This document shows positions 56,025 through 64,000 of a stretch of DNA of 64,000 bases, piece after piece. The stretch covers positions 14,888,467 through 14,952,466 of the forward strand of contig CAIIXF020000002.1 of the NCBI GenBank assembly GCA_903813345.2, in the 5' to 3' direction. The notes beneath the pieces are model-generated. The model ran no database searches and had not been told where the DNA came from. It was given only the letters and a program-made list of their open reading frames with translations. Each line of letters starts with the position of its first letter. Positions within the stretch are counted from its first letter, which is position 1. Made by a program: the position numbers and the translations under genes. Source of the stretch: Owenia fusiformis. Its lineage: Eukaryota > Annelida > Polychaeta > Sabellida > Oweniidae.

Positions 56025-56935
56025 CGAGGGCTGATCATAAAGGTCTCATAATATCTCTCTAATTTCTTTATTTATCGATATTACTAATGAAATTTTCACA
56101 GAATGTGCAGCATAGAACATCATATTAATTCAGCAAAAAATATTTAGAACAACAAAATATAATGGTCATGTGAACTATGTGATCACATAACTGCATAATG
56201 AATGATTGAAATGCATCGTTAGAAGTGATGTTAGACCCTGCAACTGTTTTGTTAAATATCCCGAGGAAATTTGAATTTGCCCCTCTAGTTCATTTCTAAT
56301 ACGTTCCGATCTCACACAGGGTCTACTTTTGTTCATATCTTTGCAGTATATTTGTTTGAACCATCTTTGGTTTGAGCAAAGGATTTTACAAGTTGAATAT
56401 AACTTTTTATCAGTATTAATTCTATTTTTCTATGATTTCTGCACCTATTGCATCTCTTACCCAGTCATTCCTGATCATAAGTTTTGAGTCTCAGAGTCTG
56501 TCATCAAATAAGTCATGTAAACTTCCCATATGACATCACACAATTCACATGATCAATTTCTTTAAAAGTAAAAGCCCTGAACAATATTTAAGTTAACATT
56601 ATAATGTGTTACATTATTTATGAGAGTTTATTATGTATGTTTAACATGGTTAATTAGTCTCATTCTCAAAATTTTTATTTGCCCCAGTTGCCGCCTTGAT
56701 TTCTGGTAACTATGGTAATTGTAATTGTCTAATACTGTATATGTGTGATACTAAACGTTTTTTGCTAGCTTAATGAGACATTATATGCTTCACATTCTGT
56801 GAAAATTTCATTAGATTATATTGAAAAATAAGAAATGAGAGAGATATTATTACAACTTTATCTACATTACTATATTTAATGTTATGAGTATTATTGGGGA
56901 ACAATTTTTGTTGTAATGACTGAAATGTCCCTCGT
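56025..56935. mobile_element. Non-autonomous mariner-like element
   Basis: Starts CGAGGGCTGATCATAAAGG after TA. TAATATCTCTCT and TAATGAAATTTTCACAGAAT are repeated inverted near 56800-56855. The right end is uncertain; ACGAGGGA inverted lies near 56928-56935. Confidence 0.6.
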
Positions 56936-57533
56936 TTCAGTCCTTGAATGTGATATTGGGTCTTATTAATTAATTCAGAAGTCAATAAAAGAATTTTAAG
57001 ATAAGATTAACTGTAATAATGTCAATTTTAGCATTATTTCCGGCCTCTTGATGAAGGTGTTTCTATAAGTATTTTATCAAGAAGTGAATTTGTCATAAAC
57101 TTTATCAAATCCAAAATAGTTTACCACTTCTTTCAATAACTGACGTCAATATATTTTTCATGTGTATTTTAACTTGCATTAACCTCAATGATATTTTCTT
57201 CAAACTCATTAAGTGAACAGGACTTTTTCCAATGACTCAAAACTGTTGCTCTTGAGAGGTAAAATAAATGGAATTTTGGGTTGATTCAGTAGCATGTAAA
57301 CATATTTTTATTCTATTCTAACTCACATAACCATGCCGATGTATGCATTATGCAGAAAAAGGTATATTATTTCAACAATAATTTATGTACATTATAGTTG
57401 TCACATTTTTAACATATTCTTGCAAGTAAAAAAAACTGGATGTTACATCTCTGAAGAATGAAAAATTGGGGAAAGGACCAATCTCGGTTTGGAGAATGAA
57501 GTTCATCGGCATATTCTGATGTTATCAGTGTCA

Positions 57534-57971
57534 CCAACGATTTTGATTTTTTACATAGTGTAGATTGAAATGTGATCTTTTGAATATGTGAGATTTAATT
57601 ATGTTAATGTTTTTATTTCTTTCACAAAACAAATATTAGCTACCCCCCCCAATATTTCACTTGTTAAAGTCCCATTGACGATGTCATCTAGGAAAATTGA
57701 GGTTTTTGGCATGTTTAGAGATAGAACTAACTATTGACTACATTTTCCAGTAAAATCATACATAACATGTATCTCTACTATTTAAGATATCATTTTGATT
57801 ATAATAAATATCAATTTCAATAGCCCCCTGTCTTTGATAATGATGATTGTGTGGGGGGGTTCGCTAATATTTTGTTTTATGAAAGCAATAAAAATATTAC
57901 CATAATTAAATCTTAAATATTCAAAAGATCACATTTTAATCTACACTATGTAGAAAAATCAAAATTGTTGG
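57534..57971. mobile_element. Palindromic MITE
   Basis: CCAACGATTTTGATTTTT and CCAACAATTTTGATTTTT are inverted; arms of about 125 bp share CATAGTGTAGATT. A poly-C tract on the left faces a poly-G tract on the right near the centre. Confidence 0.75.
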
Positions 57972-60771
57972 CAGCATATATATATATTTTTTTTTATCAT
58001 GTATATATTTCTCATTTTATAACTTTGTATACATCAAGTCATTTTACAATATTTGTGAAAAATGATACAATTTCAATTCTTGAACATTATTACAATAGTT
58101 TACAAATATAATGTACCATAAGTTGTTTAAACATTCATTAAAATAAGTATAGTTAGTGTCTTGTACCTTATAGCCAAAAACAAGAGTTTTATACTTTTTC
58201 AAGCTTAATTCAATTTTAAAATGATCTAAAGTATAATTTTCTAGTTGGTCTATTACATTAAGTACTCTATGACATTGAAAGAACAAATGTTTATAATCTT
58301 CTACTTGTCCGCAAATATCACACATGTCATTAACACTTATTTTCCATCTTAGAAGTACATGTAATTGTTTGCATGGTAAAATGTAATGTAAAAGTTTGTA
58401 TTTAAAATTGGCCACTTTTTTATTTTTGGATTGCTTTAAAAGTATCCAAGTCTGTTGAAACAGCATTTGACTATTTTGAATGATTCCAAATATGTTTTAG
58501 TTGCTATATGTTCCAACAAGATTGAATATATGTCTCTAGAACTTGCATGTTTATCCAAAAGTCTATAATGCTTCAATTTACTGTCATAAAACCTTAAACT
58601 TACATTTGTATTCACATATGTACATCTGCTTGCCTCACTAAATATTTTAACTCTATATTGAAATGGCAAAGATTGCTTAACAGTTACATATTCTGCCATC
58701 TAATTGACCCTAGATTTAAGCTTATCAAGAATTTCATCTTGGGTACACATTAAATCATTAACATATAATATATTTGAATTTATCCAGTTTTCAAAATACA
58801 AACATTTGTTATTGAAAGTTATGTCTTTATTGTGCCAAATCACCATTTGTCTAATTTCTGCAAATGTTATGTTATGAATTTTGGATTCTGAGCCTCCAAG
58901 AATACTCCAAGCATGGAGTAAATCTTTGTAAAATTGTTCTGGTTTTCCATAAGTAGATTTAAATATCAAAGTATCTGGGAGTCCAGTTTTACTTAATATC
59001 TCTCTTGCTAGAATATTCCAACTTGCGTTTTTATTCCCATACTCAATGTCTAATATCCATTTAATCTTAAAGGCCCTGAATTTAGATTTTAAGTCAGGCA
59101 TTGAGAGTCCACCTTTAGACCAAGTATTAATTATGACAGATCTTTTAATTTTATCTCTTTTTCCATCCCACAGGAATGAATAAAGTTCTGAAGTAATTTT
59201 TTTCAAAAAAGTTTCATTTGGAGTGTCAATACATTTTGCTAAATACATCAGTTAAGATAATGCAAGTGTTTTAATTATAACTATTTTCCCATAAAGAGTT
59301 ATCTTGCGTTTTTTCCACAAAGACAATGACTTTCTCATTTTATACTATTCCAATTAAGATCATGCAATTTAGTTTGATCTATTCCAAAGTAGACGCCTAA
59401 TGATTTTACTTCCTGTTTCCAGGAAATATTACAAAATGTAGTTTTATTGTCATTTTTAAAGTTACCAAGTTTTATACCTTCTGTTTTTTCTAAGTTAAGC
59501 TCTAAACCAGAAACAGTTCCGAAACGCTTTCTTTAATAGAGTTTTTTCCATGAACAAATAGAGTGGTGTCATCTGCAAGTTGACATATTTTGACTTCTTT
59601 GTTTCTTACTTTGATACCTTTGATTCTAGAATTATTTCTTATATTGATTGCCATTGTTTCTGCCGCAATGAGATAAATCAAAGCAGAAATGGGACATCCC
59701 TGCCGAATGCCCCGGAGATACATCACAATATGGTGATAAGTGACCATTATTAGCTACACAGCTTTGTATTTCATTATACAAAGTTTTGATCCACTTAATA
59801 AAACTAGTACCAAAATTGAATTTCTTTAATGCTTCTAGAGTGAAGTCAATTTCCAAACAATCAAAACATTTTGAAAAATCTGCAAAAATAATAGCAGAAT
59901 CTAATGTTTTTCTATATTTATTAGCATATTTGATGACGTCATTTATTAGCCTTATATTATATCCAATAAATCTTGCTTTAATATTATAATATAGCCCTGT
60001 TGATCTTGATTTATAATTAGTGGTAATATTTTATGAAGTCTCTGAGCTAAAATGTGGGCACATAATTTGTAGTCTACATTAAGCATAGTTAAGGGTCTCC
60101 GCAGTTACTTAATATTTGGTTATCATTTTTCTTATGTAACAACTTTATAATGCCTAATCTCTGAGAGAAAATTAATTGTCCTTTACTGTAACCATAATTT
60201 AAAACATCAGTTACCATTTTACCAATTAATGGCCAAAATGTTTGATAGAATTCAACAGTTAATCCATCTTGCCCTGGAGATTAATTAAGCTTCATGCTAA
60301 AAATAGAATTTTCATAAGTAAGCCCTCCTTCACAGAGATCTGCTTCCTCTTTAGTTAATGCTCATTTAATATTAGTATTATCTAAATAATTTTTGATTTT
60401 ATCCTTTTGTATATTTTTTGAAGTATAAAGGGTTTTATAGAAATTCTCCTGCATTTGTAATATTTCGTTCTGATTACTAACTACAGTTCAATCAGGGCGT
60501 TTTAAATTATATATTGTTTGACTCTTCTGTGGTGTTTTTCAAGGCCAAGGAAAAAATTTGTATTACATTCACCTTCCTCTATCCACTGTACACGTGACCG
60601 TATTTGGGCAGCTTTCGCTTCATACTCAAGTAAAGTATTATAACGAAGTTGATATATATCATTATCATCATAATTACTAATCTTACTAAGTAAAAATTTC
60701 TATGAATGTTCATCTCTCTGGTAGTAATGTACAAAGTTGTTGATTTTCTTTCTCAGAGATATTTATTTTTA

Positions 60772-60819
60772 TTTATTTGACGTTTCGTAGGATATCCATC
60801 CTACTTCTTCAGAAATAAA
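60772..60819 (-). ncRNA. Hammerhead-like ribozyme motif, left arm
   Basis: Mirror copy on the minus strand: GACGTTTC at 60779-60786, CTTCAG ending at 60812, same stems. Confidence 0.5.
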
Positions 60820-60939
60820 ATTATATTTGAATCAAACTGAAATAATTAATTATTACATAACAATGAGACAAATAGCAACCGTTACTATTATGTAATAATT
60901 ATGTAATAATTAATTATTTCAGTTTGATTCAAATATAAT

Positions 60940-60987
60940 TTTATTTCTGAAGAAGTAGGATGGATATCCTACGAAACGTCAAATAAA
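60940..60987 (+). ncRNA. Hammerhead-like ribozyme motif, right arm
   Basis: Stem I TTTATTT (60940-60946) with AAATAAA (60981-60987). Core CTGAAGA (60947-60953), one extra A, stem II GTAGGAT/ATCCTAC (60955-60961, 60966-60972) with loop GGAT. Then GAAAC and GTC (60978-60980). Stem III is only A-C/G-U with no loop, as in small type I hammerheads that work as dimers. The extra A after CUGANGA is a departure from consensus. Confidence 0.5.
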
Positions 60988-61276
60988 TAAAAATAAATAT
61001 CTCTGAGAAAGAAAATCAACAACTTTGTAAGTAAAAATTGTTTCAGTGTTTCACATGTTTTTGCTTTATGCTTAGCATACTTGATAGATTCCTCCCTTAT
61101 TTTTACTTTAAATACCTCCCATTGATCTCCACAGTCAAGAGAAACATCTGGCTGAGAAAATATATTAGTTATCAAGAATTTGAAATTATTGTCTTTAAGT
61201 AGACTATTGTTTAGTTTTTTTAGGGAATAAAGTCAAGTAACAGCTCTTATCAGCTCTCATAGACATATGAATCCCC

Positions 61277-61686
61277 GTTCAATCCCCCCCCCCTTAGTTC
61301 AGTTTTAATTTTTTTAAATTATATTTTATATATTAACTTAAGATATTTTTTATAACTAACTTAAAAAGCCAACAATGACATTAGTTTTGTGATAATAACG
61401 TGCCTGCTTATAAGTATTTATTACAGGTCGTGATTTATAGCAAAAACATTGAGTTTGACATGTAAGCAACAATGGGCCTCTTTTAATAGATCTCATATCT
61501 TAGAAGCGTATTAGTTAAAAATATCCTTTTTTAGAAGACCTCACATATTTTACCATGTACTATGCCCCATTCATTTAGCAATTCAATAATGTAAACTTTC
61601 TCTTGAAAAATAAATCTTCCAGATTTGTTGAATTTTGCAGAAATGCCGCATTCCCTCTGTTCATATTTTGTCTGATCACCAGGCGT
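61277..61686. repeat. Single diverged arm of the 6233-7255 fold-back family
   Basis: Parallel to 6825-7255 over its whole length, sharing AAGTATTTATTACAGGTC, AATAAATCTTCCAGATTTGT and CATTTAGCAATTCAATA. The mate arm is absent. Confidence 0.75.
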
Positions 61687-61689
61687 AAC

Positions 61690-62434
61690 TTATGTTATAT
61701 CATTATTATTATTATATAGTTTAGAGGTGCATTAGCTGCATATATGGATAATAAACTGCAAAAAATCAAAAAAATTGTTGGTGCCTAGCCTCAAACTTGC
61801 CCAAAAGAATGGTTATGACCTCAACCTCTAATGTTGAAATACCAGTGCTTGATTCCATGGTAAGCACTGGTATTTTACCAAAAATAAATTGGGATCATAG
61901 CCACCACAAATCTACATAATGCACTTTTAAGCATGGCCATGTATACTTTATGACTTAATCTAAATAATATAGTAACATAATCTAAAACTGATTTCCCTTT
62001 ATAATTATCTTTGTCATTTTGTTCCTGGTATCTTTTATAATCATTAAATATACCTAAACAGGTCTTGAACTTATTAAACACTAATCAAGAACAGAGTAAA
62101 TTCTTAAAGGACTTGACTTGGACAACTTAGGAACATTTCAAGAATTGATATCATTCGCATACCTAAAGCCCATATAATATTAAAGTAATATATTTGCGGA
62201 AACAAGGATATAGGTACAAAATGAACTCAAATTTATTTGAATATGGATATACAATGTGTCACTAACAAATGCTTTTAAGGACTTTTAAAAGTATTTCAGT
62301 TTAAAACATGTACATAAACGTTAAAATGAAACAAAATAGATTAACGAACAAAAAATGTGAACAATGAATAATAAATACTCAGGTTATGAACATTAATGTG
62401 CATTTAACAAATACAAACGTTCAATTTACGAATA
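61690..62434. other. Unassigned sequence
   Basis: No gene seen. An ATT microsatellite lies near 61702. TACCAGTGCTTGATTCCATG-type inverted matches lie near 61840-61875 (a short hairpin, AAATACCAGTGCTT/AAGCACTGGTATTT). Confidence 0.4.
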
Positions 62435-62439
62435 CATAT

Positions 62440-62648
62440 CAGTGATCTCCCCAGCATTAAAGCAAGTAGGTGCAGCATCCACCTGAGATTTTAAAACAGG
62501 CTTGCACCCACCTGAGATTTCATTTGCACCCACTTGAAAATGAGAAAAATCATGTAAAATAGGCATATTTTTACCAATTCTGGACTTAATTGTGAACATG
62601 AGAATTTTGCACCCAGCCACTTGAGGAAAAATCCTGGGGAGGACACTG
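62440..62648. mobile_element. 209-bp MITE with 5-bp duplication
   Basis: The ends CAGTGATCTCCCCAGCATT and CAGTGTCCTCCCCAGGATT are inverted; CATAT is duplicated at 62435-62439 and 62649-62653. The interior repeats CACCYACYTGARATTT. Confidence 0.75.
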
Positions 62649-62987
62649 CATATTTTTAAATGGAAATAATGAAGTAGAAAAGATTCCATAATCCTTGGCT
62701 ATTTAAAATATTGTTTTCCATTTCATTAACAAATAATGAAAATAACAGGGGAGATAAGCAACTGACAAAGATAAAATGAATTTGAAGATTAAAAATGTTG
62801 TTAAATGCTGAAAAATCCGAAAGTACAAGTGTGGGAAAGTTTTACCTAATCTAAGCGGGATGTTCTTAAATGGTACATTTAGACTGATGTCTGTTTCTAC
62901 CACTTAGATTTTCTACCACTTAGCTTTTGCTTGCATATTTAACATTTGAACTTTCTTTGTTTTTTTATTTTTTATTTTCGTCACTTG

Positions 62988-63723
62988 TTTTATCATTGTA
63001 ATTGTCATCAGTTAATTGATTTGTCCTTCATGGAATGGCTCATTTGTTTTATCATTGTAATCATTGTAATTGTCATGAGTTAATTGTAGAGCTGGCATCA
63101 AATGTCGGAATGGTCGATTGTCGGTCAAATGCACTCTGCGACTCCCATGTCGACACAACGCCTCTTGATCGACAGTCGGAACTCGCAACATAATAAGCTA
63201 TTTCCCTATGAATTAAAATCTTTGTTACTACCTGCTGCATGGTGTATTTTAGTGAAGTTTTACCCCTTACATTTTCAAATTTTCTTTTTTGTTTTGATCG
63301 ACTTCCTGCTCTCGAATTAGGTCTCGGGGCCCCTCGAGATTTACCCTCGAGATTTATTTTCAATGGCTGCCCGGAAATAACAACAGAAATCGTAGTTTTA
63401 TGTCTATTTATTGCTTTTTCGTCAAAGTCTGATACTTGAACATGGTTTACCTGTAAGGTAAATATAAAACATACAACTGAGGATGACTATTGTGCATCGT
63501 ATTGCTAATTACAAGCCTAGAAAATCTAAAATTCAGACGGATTTTCTTCAAATTTTTTTTCATTTTTCGCATATCATTGGACCCGACAATGTCGATATCG
63601 TCGTCGATCGAGAGCTCCGACATGTCGACATTAAAATCCAATTCGATGCCAGCTCTAGTTAATTGATTTGTTCTTCATGGAATGGCTCATTTTTATCATT
63701 GTAATCATTGTAATTGTCATGAG
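62988..63723. repeat. Tandem duplication of about 65 bp split by a hAT MITE
   Basis: TTTATCATTGTAATTGTCAT, GTTAATTGATTTGT and TTCATGGAATGGCTCATTT recur three times; the 63087-63657 element interrupts the second unit. Confidence 0.75.
63087..63657. mobile_element. hAT MITE, 571 bp
   Basis: The ends TAGAGCTGGCATC are inverted, with a perfect 8-bp duplication GTTAATTG at 63079-63086 and 63658-63665. Internal GTCGACA/TGTCGAC and a TCGTCGTCGATCG cluster. Open frames inside resemble no transposase. Confidence 0.9.
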
Positions 63724-64000
63724 TTTTTTTTTTTTTTTTTTTTTTTTATAAAATCAAACTTTATTAAGAAACATATTTTACATTACATGCATACAATAAG
63801 ATAACATACAATTATAGAAATTTCAAGTTACATTACATCTTTCTGATCATTATTTCATTATCAAGAATAGCTTTTACATTACTAGCTGTATTGACCCTTT
63901 TTTTTAAAATCATGTATAGCTTTTTTAATTACCAATGTTTTAAGTAAATCTTCTTTTTTAACAATTGCATTTCCAATTCTTTGATCATTTGTAACATTCA
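63724..64000 (-). mobile_element. 3' end of a poly-A retroelement or retrocopy
   Basis: 24 uninterrupted T (63724-63747) are a minus-strand poly-A tail. An AATAAA signal lies at 63760-63765, 13 nt before it. Upstream an open frame (NVTNDQRIGNAIVKKEDLLK ... KKKGQYS) ends in TAG at 63882-63884. The body extends past the window. The source is not known. Confidence 0.55.

Larger units (their letters stand above)
60699..61027. mobile_element. Palindromic insert with 12-bp target duplication and hammerhead-like arms
   Basis: 329 bp inserted in the LINE; TAAGTAAAAATT is duplicated at 60687-60698 and 61028-61039. The inverted arms of about 130 bp start ACAAAGTTGTTGATTTTC. Each arm carries a CTGAAGA...GAAACGTC core. 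This suggests a Penelope-like or retrozyme-like retroelement fragment. Confidence 0.65.
57985..61230 (-). mobile_element. L1/Tx1-like non-LTR retrotransposon, 5'-truncated and decayed
   Basis: Minus strand. A short poly-A lies at 57985-57997 and coding similarity runs to about 61230. The endonuclease part is missing, so it is 5'-truncated, as is typical of LINEs. It is interrupted by the palindromic insert at 60699-61027. Confidence 0.85.
58044..61230 (-). pseudogene. LINE ORF2 remnant: reverse transcriptase, thumb region and zf-RVT
   Basis: Read 5' to 3' on the minus strand: LNNSLLKDNNF and WEVFKVKIREESIKYAK (61225-61060), then YNTLLEYEAKAAQIRSRVQW and GECNTNFFLGLE (about 60650-60540). Next come the RT blocks: FIKWIKTLYNE, RGIRQGCPISALIYLIA, and KICQLADDTTLF with the catalytic ADD (59856-59520). 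Then SFLWDGKRDKIKRSVI and GGLSMPDLKSKFRAFK (59250-58700), and last a zf-RVT with CDICGQVEDYKHLFFQC (58330-58260). At least four frameshifts and several stops break it. It is inactive. Confidence 0.88.

Noticed and set aside
63073-63641. Open frames of 96, 72, 66 and 64 codons
   Set aside because: All lie within the hAT MITE with no transposase motif, and they overlap in opposite strands.

Overview
This is a stretch of animal nuclear DNA, AT-rich and crowded with repeats. The repeat style (GTCCGTCCG-type arrays behind short hairpins, GTGGTGACAT hairpin elements, many small inverted-repeat transposons, a mariner relic and an L1/Tx1-like LINE) fits a lophotrochozoan, most likely a bivalve mollusc. 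The species assignment is an inference. No bacterial operon, CRISPR array or functional rRNA/tRNA gene is visible.

Four protein-coding loci can be read. (1) 1-7653, minus strand: the 5' part of a DDIAS/noxin orthologue. Three exons join in perfect phase, and the gene runs off the left edge. (2) 15905-16621, plus strand: an intronless NAT8/camello-type N-acetyltransferase. (3) 28366-37788, minus strand: a complete FBXO8 orthologue (F-box plus Sec7 domain) in five coding exons, 285 residues. (4) 50424 onward, plus strand: the first two coding exons of a CEP44 orthologue. FBXO8 and CEP44 stand head to head, as they do in vertebrates, so this is conserved microsynteny. Here the shared 5' region has been stretched to about 12.6 kb by repeats.

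Most of the rest is mobile DNA. 2-15 kb (DDIAS intron 1 and upstream): nested Tigger, mariner, Harbinger, hAT and fold-back MITEs. 16.9-19.1 kb: a hairpin-ended element split by a second element that carries 145-bp tandem units. 19.6-24.6 kb: a 5,028-bp DNA transposon with 30-bp inverted ends, a 3-bp target duplication and six perfect copies of a 15-base subterminal motif. 26.6-27.4 kb: a second copy of the 145-bp element. 30-34.7 kb: a long element in FBXO8 intron 2 with a 2-kb minisatellite. 38.3-43.5 kb: a mariner relic and several MITEs. 43.9-48.9 kb: a 5-kb array of about 130-bp units dense in AGGTCA half-sites. 49.8-50.2 kb: thirteen exact 32-bp units just before the CEP44 coding exon. 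51-56 kb: further hairpin and fold-back elements. 58-61.2 kb: a decayed LINE holding a palindromic insert whose arms fold like hammerhead ribozymes. 63-64 kb: a hAT MITE and the poly-A end of another retroelement.

The four genes share no pathway: DDIAS is a DNA-damage/apoptosis factor, CEP44 a centrosome protein, FBXO8 an ARF/ubiquitin-linked protein and NAT8-like an ER acetyltransferase. Only the FBXO8-CEP44 pair is likely to share regulation. All family names rest on reading translated exons against remembered family features; no search was run.
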